A DNA stretch of 64,000 nucleotides from Pseudomonadota bacterium (GTDB lineage Bacteria; Pseudomonadota; Gammaproteobacteria; Burkholderiales; Rhodocyclaceae). A program made the translations under genes and the position numbers. The stretch spans positions 506 to 64,505 of the forward strand of contig JAFEFC010000037.1 in the NCBI GenBank assembly GCA_018240785.1, written 5' to 3'. Numbering within the stretch: position 1 is the first letter of the stretch; each line of letters starts with the position of its first letter. Below, in pieces: positions 52,118 through 60,715 of this stretch. The notes beneath the pieces were generated by a model. The model did no database searches. It saw only the letters and a program-made list of their open reading frames with translations, and was not told the origin of the DNA.

Positions 52118-53202
52118 CAGCGGCCTCCCAGCCAGGCGCACTCGCCCACGAACTCGGTGCGGTAGCCGGCATGCACGTCGTAGCGGTGACGCGCCTCGAC
52201 CACGTAGTAGGTGTTGTCAAAGCGTGCCGACATGCCGCTCACCGCCACATGGGTGCCGACGCGCAGTTGCGGATTGCCCTCGGCAACCCCGTCGAGCCGC
52301 ACGAAACGACGCGCACGACGGTCAAAGGCGGCCTCGGCGATCGCCTGCGCTTCGGCATCGGTACTCACCGCGAGATGGCCGAGGTGTTCGGCACGGTCGT
52401 CCAGCGCGCGCGCCAGCCAGTCGCTGCCGCTGGTGCCGCTGCCTGGGCCGCCGTGGGTGAGGCGCGTCGCCTCGCCGCTGACGGTGCTGCCGCCGATCGG
52501 GTCCCAGCCGCCGGTGGTGAGCTTGGTCACCTGCTGGGCCAGGTCCGCCACCACCCGGGCACGCGCAAGCTGGCCATGCATTTCCAGCGTCAGTTCGCCG
52601 CGGCGCACGTCACCGCGTGGCGACACCTGCAACTCGTCGCCGACGATCTGCAGGTCGCCATCGAAGCGGCCGATCAGCCGGCGCACGAAGGCGAGATCGC
52701 TTTCGTTCAGTTGCGCCCAGGTGCCCACCGGCGCGCTCAAGCCCTGCACCGTGGGCCGCAGGCCGAGCTCGTTCGCGACCTGCCGCACCACGTCGGCCGG
52801 CGCCATGTCGGCGTAGACCTTGCTGCGCCGGGCCATGCGCGCCTTCGACAGCGGATCCTCGGCCATCACGGTGAGCTCCGGCGGCGTGCCCTGGCCAAAC
52901 TCCGCCTCCAGCGCGCTCACCACGCCACGGAAGATTTCCCGCGGCTGCGTCTCGTCGCCTGCATACACCTCGATCGCGGTACCGAGCGCCAGCCGCGAGC
53001 CGTCCTCGAAGGCGCTCTCGGCCCCGGCCGAAGTGCTCACCCAGTTGGAGAAGCGCAGCTCCGCAGTGCTCATGCCGCCTTCCGCCTCGGTGATGCACAT
53101 GGCGATGAGCAGCTCCGACACCCGCTCGTCGGCCTGCCCGGACACGCGCAAGGTGGGCCGTGCGCGATAGACCGCCTGCTGACTGACCGAGGTTTCAGAC
53201 AT
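52117..53202 (-). CDS. Spike hub, gpD/gp27-like half of Afp8/VgrG
   Basis: 361 aa, phage late control D family. Landmarks are TEAEGGMSTAELRFSNWV, IEVYAGDETQPREIFRGVVS, and DPLSKARMARRSKVYADM, then NESDLAFVRRLIGRFDGDLQ. It forms the hub ring to which the tube initiator and needle attach. GGGAG precedes ATG 53202. Splitting of the spike into two genes is common in eCIS. Confidence 0.92.
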   Translation of the reverse strand: MSETSVSQQAVYRARPTLRVSGQADERVSELLIAMCITEAEGGMSTAELRFSNWVSTSAGAESAFEDGSRLALGTAIEVYAGDETQPREIFRGVVSALEAEFGQGTPPELTVMAEDPLSKARMARRSKVYADMAPADVVRQVANELGLRPTVQGLSAPVGTWAQLNESDLAFVRRLIGRFDGDLQIVGDELQVSPRGDVRRGELTLEMHGQLARARVVADLAQQVTKLTTGGWDPIGGSTVSGEATRLTHGGPGSGTSGSDWLARALDDRAEHLGHLAVSTDAEAQAIAEAAFDRRARRFVRLDGVAEGNPQLRVGTHVAVSGMSARFDNTYYVVEARHRYDVHAGYRTEFVGECAWLGGR

Positions 53203-53287
53203 TTCCGCAGCTCCCAGCTATTTGCTCGTTCGTTCCGCGCTCAAGTAGAACCACCCGGCTGCAGGGCATTCCCCAGCACCACATCCG

Positions 53288-53347
53288 TGTAGGAGCGGGC
53301 TCGACCGCGACCGGACGTGTGAGATCGCGGTCAAGCCCGCTCCTACA
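53288..53347. repeat. REP-type palindrome inside the eCIS operon
   Basis: TGTAGGAGCGGGCT-C-GACCGCGA, a 14-nt loop, then TCGCGGTC-A-AGCCCGCTCCTACA: a 23-bp imperfect stem with one mismatch. The TGTAGGAGCGGGCT head is the classic REP sequence of pseudomonads and Rhodocyclales. It sits between the DUF5908 gene and the spike hub, where it may trim or attenuate the transcript. Confidence 0.9.
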
Positions 53348-53371
53348 GGGACGTTCGTTCCCATTCGCACC

Positions 53372-53545
53372 TCAATCCGCGACCACCCGCTGTGCGCGCT
53401 CCTCGCGCACCCGCTGCTCGCGGGCAATCCGCTCCAGCAACTCCTCGTCGCGCGCGCCTTGCGACTCGCTGCCGGACGAGGATTGCGCCGGCCTCTCGTG
53501 CTCCGGCGTGACCTCCGCCTGCATTTCCTCGATCGTGATCGGCAT
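53372..53545 (-). CDS. DUF5908 family protein (Afp6-like)
   Basis: 57 aa: MPITIEEMQAEVTPEHERPA, a Ser/Gly/Gln linker, then a charged helix ELLERIAREQRVREERAQRV. AGAGGAG lies 8 nt before the ATG. DUF5908 is a small core gene of eCIS loci, next to the tube initiator as here. Its role is unclear, possibly in assembly of the tube base. It was found by reading the 168-bp stretch after the hub gene; it is too short for usual ORF limits. Confidence 0.85.
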   Translation of the reverse strand: MPITIEEMQAEVTPEHERPAQSSSGSESQGARDEELLERIAREQRVREERAQRVVAD

Positions 53546-53570
53546 GGCCGCGCTCCTCTTCGCTCGTGAC

Positions 53571-54773
53571 TCAGCGGATGCCGATGACGAAATCCGCCTC
53601 GGCGCCCACGTCCACCTTCAGGCCGCTGCTGCCGTCGTCGATCAGCCGCCCACCCGCAGCAACCGAACCGTGTGGCGAACTGGACACTGCCAGCTGCAGC
53701 AACTGGCTGGTCGACAGCGTGTGGGTCGATACCGTCGTCTCGCTGCGCAGGCCAGAAAACCCTGCGCTGGCGCTGGCTCCGACAGCAAGACCGCCGCTGG
53801 CGGCAACCCCCAGCGAGGCGCCTGCCGATGCTCCGACGGCAACGCCGCCGCCCATCGACAGCCCGACGCCCGCCCCAACCCCGCCACCGACCGACAGTCC
53901 CGCACCCGCTCCGGCACTTCCACCCATGCCGATCCCTGCTCCCCCACCCGCGGCAAACGCTGCGGCGGGCAACAGATTGGCACTTGCACCCGCGCCCGCG
54001 CTGACGCCGAACCCTGCGCTGGCCGAGGCCCCCGCGGAGAACCCGGCGCCGGCAGAAGCACCGATTCCACCCGAAAAACCCGCCCCCATCGATGCGCCGG
54101 CAGAAAAGCCCACGCTCGCCGACGCGCCGACGGCCAGCCCGCCACCCGCGCCAAAGCGCAGGCTGGCTGCGCCGTTGGCGCCGGCGATACCTCGCGCGGC
54201 GCGCGGCGCGCCCATCGCGTTCGCCAGGCCCTGCGCACCGCCTACCGGACCACCGTCATCCGGTACCACCACCGCCTCGGGCGCAATGTCGCTATCGACG
54301 CTGGCTTGCTGGTCGCTGGTGCCGATGTCGAACACCTTCTCCTGGTTGGCCAGGGTCAGGTTGATCGACGCGCGCAGCGGCAGGCCGCCGGCAGCGAAGA
54401 AGTCGATCGTCTCCTTGTACTGCTCCACCAGACCGGTGAAGGAATAGGCGCCCCACGAGAACTTCACCGTCGGCGGCACGAACTTGCTGCTGCCTTCCGC
54501 GATGGGCTGCAGCATCTGCGCCATCTTCTTGGTGACGACGCGCACGTCGGTGCCGGTGTCGGTGGTGTCGAACACCAGATCCATCGTCAACTTGGACGAG
54601 GTCTGGCTGACGTACTGCTTCTTTTTCGCGCCCTTGCCTTCTTCCTTCAACGTGTTGCTGACCTGCATCTGCAGGCTGGCGGGATTGAAATGCACGTCCA
54701 CGTGCACCTTCGGCCCCGTCAGGGTCTCGAAGGTGGCTGGCGTGTCGGCGCGGTCTTCTGGCAGTTCGGGCAT
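53571..54773 (-). CDS. Tube-initiator protein (Afp7-like) with Gly/Ala/Ser-rich tail
   Basis: 400 aa. Residues ~20-150 are the CIS tube N-terminal domain (VDVHFNPASLQMQVSNTLKE; LTMDLVFDTTDTGTDVRV; GAYSFTGLVEQYKETIDFF). Residues ~190-345 are low-complexity GASASAGFG-type repeats, reminiscent of silk, encoded without obvious DNA tandem copies. A short folded end follows (STHTLSTSQLLQLAVSSSPH; GLKVDVGAEADFVIGIR). Canonical Afp7 has a LysM domain here; I see none, although THTLSTSQLLQLA may be a degraded trace. Confidence 0.85.
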   Translation of the reverse strand: MPELPEDRADTPATFETLTGPKVHVDVHFNPASLQMQVSNTLKEEGKGAKKKQYVSQTSSKLTMDLVFDTTDTGTDVRVVTKKMAQMLQPIAEGSSKFVPPTVKFSWGAYSFTGLVEQYKETIDFFAAGGLPLRASINLTLANQEKVFDIGTSDQQASVDSDIAPEAVVVPDDGGPVGGAQGLANAMGAPRAARGIAGANGAASLRFGAGGGLAVGASASVGFSAGASMGAGFSGGIGASAGAGFSAGASASAGFGVSAGAGASANLLPAAAFAAGGGAGIGMGGSAGAGAGLSVGGGVGAGVGLSMGGGVAVGASAGASLGVAASGGLAVGASASAGFSGLRSETTVSTHTLSTSQLLQLAVSSSPHGSVAAGGRLIDDGSSGLKVDVGAEADFVIGIR

Positions 54774-54775
54774 CT

Positions 54776-55294
54776 TCAGCCTCCACTCACCGGCAGCAGC
54801 ACCAGCCCTTCATGCGCCAGATGCAGTTCCTCGATGCCGACATCGTTGCCCTTCGCGTTGAGATCCGCCGCCTTGAACTTGACGGGCAGCGCACGACGCA
54901 AGGCCCAGCGCACCACTGCCTCGTCGCGCGCGTTGCGCATCTCGATCTCGACCATCAGTCGATAGGCGTAGGCGCCGCCGCCCACCATGCTGAACCAGTT
55001 CCACAGGTCGCGCGTCTGCGTCATGCCGCGCTTGAGCACCACGGTGGCGAAGCTCACCGGGCCGGCGCGCTGCGCGGCGCCATAGTTCGACCCGCCGACC
55101 TTGATGACTTTCGGCTCCATGGTTGCCTCAAGGCCGGTGCACTCGGAGAAGGCGCCTTGGCAGATCGGCACATCCGTCGTGCTCGCGGGAACGTGGCCGA
55201 GCGCCTGCTTGCGGAAACTGACGTGAAAGCGGAAGACATGCAGCGGCGCGTAATCCAGCCGCTCCTTCGCCTCCCGGCTCAGCGGATCTGCCAT
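54776..55294 (-). CDS. Tail tube protein 2 (gp19 family, Afp5-like)
   Basis: 172 aa from MADPLSREAKERLDYAPLHV. It carries the gp19 pattern FRFHVSFR, FSECTGLEATMEPKVIKVGG and VVLKRGMTQTRDLWNW. This is the adaptor ring or second tube subunit between the main tube and baseplate. GGAGG stands before ATG 55294, which lies inside the sheath-2 stop (TGATG). Confidence 0.92.
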   Translation of the reverse strand: MADPLSREAKERLDYAPLHVFRFHVSFRKQALGHVPASTTDVPICQGAFSECTGLEATMEPKVIKVGGSNYGAAQRAGPVSFATVVLKRGMTQTRDLWNWFSMVGGGAYAYRLMVEIEMRNARDEAVVRWALRRALPVKFKAADLNAKGNDVGIEELHLAHEGLVLLPVSGG

Positions 55295-56892
55295 CACGCC
55301 ACCTCCTGCGCCGTCAGCGCCACGCCACCGCCGATCAGCTCCAGCACCACGATGATCCGCTCCACGGCAGCGACCGGCAGCACGGCAATCTCGGCGCGCA
55401 CGCGGCCGTTGTCGAGATCGTTCTGGCTCATGGTGCTACGGTCGCAGCGCACGACGAAGGCATCGGCGGCGGTTGCACCGCCCAGCGCGCCTTCGCGCCA
55501 GAACGCCAGCAGCGTCTGCTCCAGGCTGCTGCGCACCTGGCTCCACAAGGCTGGGCCATTGGCCTCGAAGATGGCGGATTCGCCTGCACGCCGGGCAGTA
55601 CGCAGAATGGCGCCAAGCAGGCGCGCAACACCACCCGCGCGCCAGGGCTCCACGTCCGACGTGCTCACGTCGGAACGCAACGCCCAGCCGTCGGCACCTG
55701 GCGCCACCACGCACACCCGCTCGGCCAGTCGGTCGGACGAGGTCTCGGCGACACCGCTCCAGCTCAGCACCGGTTCGCTGTCATGCACCGCCGGCAACAG
55801 CGTGCCGGCGACCGAACGGAAGGTGCCGCGCGCAAGGGCGTTGCGCGCCAGCAGACCGGCCAGCATCCCGTCGGGCGGCTCCAGCAGCGACGGCAGGTCG
55901 CTGCTGGACCTCGTCCTGATCCAGGGCCAGCCGAGCTGCACGAAGGCGGCCTCGGGCCTGCCCTGGGGATCGTCGTCAATGCCCGCCTGCAGGATCCCGG
56001 CACGCTCCAGCCAGGCGGCAAAGTCGGCCTGCGCCCACACCGTGCCCGAAACCGCGATGCTGCGCACATCCGCGCGCGGAAGCGGCAAGGCTGCGAGGAA
56101 CTGCATCTCGCGATGGTCGCGGGCGAAGCGTGCACGCACCGCGGCAACCGCGTTGCGCCAGGCGTAAAAACCCGTCTCGTCGCAGCGCGGCGGCGCGAGG
56201 TCGCGCAGGCCGACGTCCTCCTCCACCCGGGCCTCGCCGCCGTCGGTGCATTCCACAAAAACTTCCGGCGACGCGGGCGGCTCGATCGCGACGCTCACCG
56301 TGTCGCCATCGGCGGCGCAGGCATCGGCGAGGTCGGGCGTCGCCACCAGCGCCACCTCCGGCAAGCCGAACAGATGCCCCAGTCCGCGCCAGGTCGTCGG
56401 ATCGACCGACGTCGCTTCGGGTGCGAGGAGCGCCGCGAGCCGCTCATCTCGCGCCGCAGCGCGTTCGCCGCTCGCCTCGAGGAAAGGCCAGGGATCCCCC
56501 GCGCGCACAATGACCGCGCGACGGCCCCCGCTGGCAAAGAAGCTGCGCACCGCCGCGCCGAGGTAGCTCGTGCACCGGCGCGCACTGCCCGCCTTCACCG
56601 GCCGTGCGTCCCAGGCAAACAGGGCGTCGAAAGCGGCCCAGCTCTCCACCACGACGGGAAGCTGGAACAGCGTCTCGATCTCGTCGGCATCGGCACGCCA
56701 CAAGCCGGGTGACCAGCCACGTGCCGCCGTCGCGTCACGCACCAGCCAACGCTGTGCGGCAAGCGCGTCGATGACGCTTGCCGGCAGCGGCCCGGGCCGC
56801 CGCGCGACATAGCCGATGAAGCAGGCGACGTCGACCCGGTTGGGATCCGGGCGCAGCGGCGGAACGGCGGTCTCGAAGCGCAGGCCGTACAT
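55294..56892 (-). CDS. Contractile sheath protein 2 (Afp3/4-like)
   Basis: 532 aa. The N-terminus differs from sheath 1 (FETAVPPLRPDPNRVDVACF), but the C-terminal 100 residues match it closely (RSSLEQTLLAFWREGALGGA; FVVRCDRSTMSQNDLDNGRV). The handshake strand AEIAVLPVAAVERIIVVLEL is kept. It probably forms the baseplate-proximal sheath ring. Located between the two tube genes, as in Afp. Confidence 0.9.
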   Translation of the reverse strand: MYGLRFETAVPPLRPDPNRVDVACFIGYVARRPGPLPASVIDALAAQRWLVRDATAARGWSPGLWRADADEIETLFQLPVVVESWAAFDALFAWDARPVKAGSARRCTSYLGAAVRSFFASGGRRAVIVRAGDPWPFLEASGERAAARDERLAALLAPEATSVDPTTWRGLGHLFGLPEVALVATPDLADACAADGDTVSVAIEPPASPEVFVECTDGGEARVEEDVGLRDLAPPRCDETGFYAWRNAVAAVRARFARDHREMQFLAALPLPRADVRSIAVSGTVWAQADFAAWLERAGILQAGIDDDPQGRPEAAFVQLGWPWIRTRSSSDLPSLLEPPDGMLAGLLARNALARGTFRSVAGTLLPAVHDSEPVLSWSGVAETSSDRLAERVCVVAPGADGWALRSDVSTSDVEPWRAGGVARLLGAILRTARRAGESAIFEANGPALWSQVRSSLEQTLLAFWREGALGGATAADAFVVRCDRSTMSQNDLDNGRVRAEIAVLPVAAVERIIVVLELIGGGVALTAQEVA

Positions 56893-56957
56893 GACAGGCT
56901 CGTTGGCGTTCGTCGGTTATGGATCGGAATGTGGGTCCGGATCGTGTCGAACGGGCC

Positions 56958-57401
56958 TCAGGCCTGGATCTCGAAGCCTTCGGCCGAGAGCACGATTTCC
57001 TCCATCGCCACGTCGGTGCCCCCCTTGCCGGCCAGCGTCGGGCCGGTGTACTTCATCGGGATGCAGCCGCGCAGCACCCAGGTCCGCACCGGCTTGCGTG
57101 CCTCGTCCATCAGCGTGATGGCCACCGTCTTCTGCGCGGCCGGGCCATCGGTGCGGGTCTGCTGGATCCAGGCCCACAGGCTGTCGAAATTGACGATGCC
57201 GCGCTTGCAGGTCACGTCGCTGACCTTATGGACGCCGGCCACCTTGCGCACATGGTTTTCCTTGTCGTTGCCCGCGCGATACTCGGCGACCGTCACTTCT
57301 GTGCCGATGCCCGACACATCGGAGAAGCCGCCGAATTCCTCGCCGCCATCGAAATTGACGACGAAGTTGAAGGCGCCGTAGGGCGTGATACGTTCAGCCA
57401 T
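56958..57401 (-). CDS. Tail tube protein 1 (Afp1-like)
   Basis: 147 aa: MAERITPYGAFNFVVNFDGG, then GGFSDVSGIGTEVTVAEYR and NHVRKVAGVHKVSDVTCKRG. The end EIVLSAEGFEIQA is typical. This is the main inner-tube subunit, stacked as hexamers. It follows sheath 1 by 17 bp. Confidence 0.94.
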   Translation of the reverse strand: MAERITPYGAFNFVVNFDGGEEFGGFSDVSGIGTEVTVAEYRAGNDKENHVRKVAGVHKVSDVTCKRGIVNFDSLWAWIQQTRTDGPAAQKTVAITLMDEARKPVRTWVLRGCIPMKYTGPTLAGKGGTDVAMEEIVLSAEGFEIQA

Positions 57402-57418
57402 GATTCAGTCCCCCTCGC

Positions 57419-59176
57419 TCAGGCACTGGCATCGGCGGTCTTCTGGCCGATGCGGAAGATGACGAATTCGGCCGGCTTGATCACCGCCACGCCGATCAGG
57501 CACACCAGCCGACCGTTGTCGAGGTCGTTCTGGGTCATGGTGCTGCGGTCGCAGCGCACGAAATACGCTTCCTCGGTCTTGGTGCCGAGCAGCGCGCCGT
57601 TGCGCCACTCGTTGTAGAGGAAGTCGGAGATCGTCTGCCGCACGTTGGCCCACAGGCGCTCGCCGTTGGGCTCGAACACCGCCCATTGCGTGCCGCGGTC
57701 GATCGACGACTCCAGATAGTTGAAGTAGCGTCGCACGTTCACGTACTTCCATTCCGGGTCGGACGAGGCCAGACGCGCACCCCACACGCGGAAGCCGCGC
57801 CCCGACAGGTAGCGCAGGCAGTTCACGCCGATCGGGTTGAGCATTTCCTGCTGCGCGAAGTTGATGTCGAGTTCGAAGCGCAGCGCGCCGCGCACCACTT
57901 CGTTGGCTGGCGCCTTCCACACGCCGCGCTGGATGTCGTTGCGCGCGTAGATGCCGGTCACGAAGCCCGACGGCGGCAGCGCAAGCTCGCGCGGGATATC
58001 CTCGCGACCAGGGCGCGCCAGCGGGTTGGGGACGACGACCCAGGGGTAGTACACCGCGGCGTAGCGTGAATCGATCAGCCCGCGCAGCGTGCGGGCCTGG
58101 CCGGGCGTCTGCGCCGGAGGCAGGTCCAGCACCGCGATGCGGTAGGCGCGGCGCGCCTCGGCGTGCGAGATCAGCAGGTTGTTCGCCGCCTGCGCATCGG
58201 CGTAGGCGGCAGCTCCCGGCGCGGCGACGATGGACACGTCCTCGAGGCTGGCCAGTTCGCCCAGCGCGAGCGCGTAGTCGCTCGAAGCCGGTGCCGCCCC
58301 GTCGGCGCCATTACCGAGAGCGAAGCTGCGTTCCAGTTCGCCCGCAGCGTTGGCCGTGGCGCCGGCAAAGAGGGCATTGCGCAATTCCAGCGCACTGACG
58401 TTGCCGCCGATGGAAATGGCGAACATGTTCTGCAGGTGATCAGCGCGTCGCGACGGCGTGGCCGACATGACATGCCCGACCCAGGCCGGATGGGTGCGAT
58501 CGAAACCCATGCCCTCAAAGCTGAGGTTCTCGCCATCGGCATCGATGGCGACCACCAGCAGCGTGACGATGCGCGGCGTATCCGCGGCAAGGGTCGCAAC
58601 CACTTCAGCCGCGCCGGCCGGATTGCCTGCAGGCCGCCATTCGCTGCCCACCTTCAGGTGATAGGCGGTCGTGCCGCCGCTGCCGGTCACCAGCAGCGTG
58701 CCTGCAGGGGCGTTCTGCATCGCCGGCAACGCGACCGGCGCCAGCACTTCGCGCACGACGATGCGCCCGTTGCCGATCGAGCCGGGGAAGCGCGCGACGA
58801 AGCTCACCGCCTCGTCAGCGGCAGTGCCGTCGGCAGTGACGCCAGCCGCCGCAGTTGCCGCGTTGGCGCCAACCGCGCGCGACACGTAGAGACGCGAGCC
58901 GCCTTCATTGAAGAAGGCCCGCACCGCATGCGCAAGGTAGTTGGTGTTCGGGCTGGTGCCCGTCAGCGCAAGGTCCGAGATTCCCCCGTAGATGCGCTCG
59001 AAATCACCGAAGCTGGTGAGCAGTTCGGGCACTTCCTGCTCGTCCTCGGCGGCACGGTACGGCCCCTTGCGAGTCGGTCCGACGAAGGCCGTCGTGCTGG
59101 TACCCACGCCTTCGATGGACTTGGCGCGGAAGCTGGTTTCCTCGACATAGACGCCGGGTGCGAGGTACTCGGGCAT
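57419..59176 (-). CDS. Contractile sheath protein 1 (Afp2-like)
   Basis: 585 aa. MPEYLAPGVYVEETSFRAKS and GVGTSTTAFVGPTRKGP are the classic sheath start. The C-terminal domain has YVNVRRYFNYLESSIDRGTQ, WAVFEPNGERLWANVRQTIS and YFVRCDRSTMTQNDLDNGRL. A large inserted domain sits in the middle (about 110-340). AAAGGAG precedes the ATG. Main contractile sheath subunit. Confidence 0.95.
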   Translation of the reverse strand: MPEYLAPGVYVEETSFRAKSIEGVGTSTTAFVGPTRKGPYRAAEDEQEVPELLTSFGDFERIYGGISDLALTGTSPNTNYLAHAVRAFFNEGGSRLYVSRAVGANAATAAAGVTADGTAADEAVSFVARFPGSIGNGRIVVREVLAPVALPAMQNAPAGTLLVTGSGGTTAYHLKVGSEWRPAGNPAGAAEVVATLAADTPRIVTLLVVAIDADGENLSFEGMGFDRTHPAWVGHVMSATPSRRADHLQNMFAISIGGNVSALELRNALFAGATANAAGELERSFALGNGADGAAPASSDYALALGELASLEDVSIVAAPGAAAYADAQAANNLLISHAEARRAYRIAVLDLPPAQTPGQARTLRGLIDSRYAAVYYPWVVVPNPLARPGREDIPRELALPPSGFVTGIYARNDIQRGVWKAPANEVVRGALRFELDINFAQQEMLNPIGVNCLRYLSGRGFRVWGARLASSDPEWKYVNVRRYFNYLESSIDRGTQWAVFEPNGERLWANVRQTISDFLYNEWRNGALLGTKTEEAYFVRCDRSTMTQNDLDNGRLVCLIGVAVIKPAEFVIFRIGQKTADASA

Positions 59177-59253
59177 GGCTGGTCTCCTTTCTTCGAGCGT
59201 GCTGGGCCGTGTTCACGCCCAGGGAAATGGACGACGACGCATGAACTCCCATC

Positions 59254-60108
59254 TCATGGCAAGTCGAGGCCCAGGTTCAGGTGTGGCGTGCCCCGCGCTG
59301 CGAGGCTCAGGTTGCGCTGTGCCGATGGCAGAGTGGCGCGGCGCCGTTCCAGATCATCGGGGTCCACCAAAGGCAAGCGTGGCGGCGGACGGCCCCCAGC
59401 CACCGCTGACGGGTTCGTGCGCGTCCCGGCTGCGGGATCGAAATACACTTCGACGGTTGCGGCGATGCTGCTGACCACCACCGCGCCCTCTTCTTCCGAC
59501 CAGGTCGTGACCGGCACGCCGGCCACCGGCACAAGCCCCTCGCCGCGCCAATCAGTGAGTCCGCGGGCGATGACCCTGCCCCCAGACACGACACGCAGCA
59601 GCGCACCGCCGAGCGCATCGCCGAGCGGCCGGTTGCCAGCATTGCCGCCCGCGTTGCCAGGCAGATTGCGCGTCACGGTGACGCGCAGGGCACACCAGTT
59701 GGTGCTGAGATCGGCGGTTGGCGCGCAATACAGCGGCACGTCCAGGGGGACGAAGAGCGAATCCGCCGCATCGGCCTCGTCGGAGGGATCGCGCGGCAGC
59801 GCAATGTGGACAATGCGCGGAAGATAGCGGCCGGACAGGTCGCGCACCACGACCTCCAACGCCTCGCTGCCGGGATCAGGGTTGGGCGGTGGCTCGTCGA
59901 AACGAAGGGCGTGGGCAGGCAGCCGCTCCCACTCGTGAATGACGAACAGGCCGCTGCGGTTGCGGACGATGCGCGCGCCTTCGGCCTCCACCTGCAGCAT
60001 GCCATTCGCCGCGCGCAAGGGCATGGCGGTCACGCCTTCGACCGGACGCAGGGCGCCAAGCACTCGCCATTCCAGGCGCTCGAGTTCGCGCAATTCGCGT
60101 ACGCTCAT
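59254..60108 (-). CDS. eCIS beta-rich protein next to the cap gene
   Basis: 284 aa from MSVRELRELERLEWRVLGAL; GGAGG precedes it. Two beta-rich domains are visible: RIVRNRSGLFVIHEWERLPA through LEVVVRDLSGRYLPRIVHIA, then VISGGRVIARGLTDWRGEG-like sequence (GGRVIARGLTDWRGEGLVPV), which resembles a carboxypeptidase-regulatory/transthyretin-like sandwich. Similar genes follow the DUF4255 gene in other eCIS loci. Start overlaps the cap gene stop by ATGA. A cap-associated or shaft-decorating role is inferred. Confidence 0.7.
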   Translation of the reverse strand: MSVRELRELERLEWRVLGALRPVEGVTAMPLRAANGMLQVEAEGARIVRNRSGLFVIHEWERLPAHALRFDEPPPNPDPGSEALEVVVRDLSGRYLPRIVHIALPRDPSDEADAADSLFVPLDVPLYCAPTADLSTNWCALRVTVTRNLPGNAGGNAGNRPLGDALGGALLRVVSGGRVIARGLTDWRGEGLVPVAGVPVTTWSEEEGAVVVSSIAATVEVYFDPAAGTRTNPSAVAGGRPPPRLPLVDPDDLERRRATLPSAQRNLSLAARGTPHLNLGLDLP

Positions 60109-60692
60109 CGCGCCTCCTCGCCAAAGGCAAACCGCGCCGCAACCACCGGCCGGAACGCGGCAGCATCCACATCCGGGTCGATCCGCACCAGCCTCGCGAC
60201 CCATGAAACCGATAGTCGATACGAGGGCGTCAGGGCATCCCAGATGCGCATCAGGTCCTCGGTGGACAACTCGGACGGGACGATCTGGATCACCTCGTCG
60301 CCCGCCCAGCCGGCCTCGGGCGACAGGGAGGACAAATCCAGCACGGGAAACTGGTGCAACTGGCGCAGCGCCCAGGTCAGGGCCACCTGTTCCTCGTGGG
60401 CGGTCATGCCCCACGCGCTCATCAGGTAGTGCAGATCCAGCCCCAGCGGTCCGGCGCCGGATTCGGCCGCCCGCAGGTGGGCGCTCTGGCGACTGTGCTC
60501 ATTCACCGAGATGCGGTACAGGAAGAGCGTGATGCGATTGCCCTCCTCCATGTCGCCGGCGAGCTGACCGGCGCTCATCAGGCTGAACTCACAGGCGGGC
60601 ATGGTCTGGCCGGCAACTTCCGCGGGATAGGTATTCCGCAGGAAAGTCGCGATCGAGCTGCCGACCGAATGCACACCGAATACGTTCGCCAT
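60105..60692 (-). CDS. DUF4255 protein, cap/terminator (Afp16/Pvc16-like)
   Basis: 195 aa from MANVFGVHSVGSSIATFLRN. The Pvc16 N-terminal family pattern is clear: NRITLFLYRISVNEHSR, GPLGLDLHYLMSAWGMTAHE, WALRQLHQFPVLDLSSL and LSTEDLMRIWDALTPSYRLS. The protein ends the tube and sheath at the distal end and sets the particle length. It lies second in the operon. Confidence 0.92.
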   Translation of the reverse strand: MANVFGVHSVGSSIATFLRNTYPAEVAGQTMPACEFSLMSAGQLAGDMEEGNRITLFLYRISVNEHSRQSAHLRAAESGAGPLGLDLHYLMSAWGMTAHEEQVALTWALRQLHQFPVLDLSSLSPEAGWAGDEVIQIVPSELSTEDLMRIWDALTPSYRLSVSWVARLVRIDPDVDAAAFRPVVAARFAFGEEAR

Positions 60693-60715
60693 CGCCTGTT
60701 CCGTATCGAATCTCG

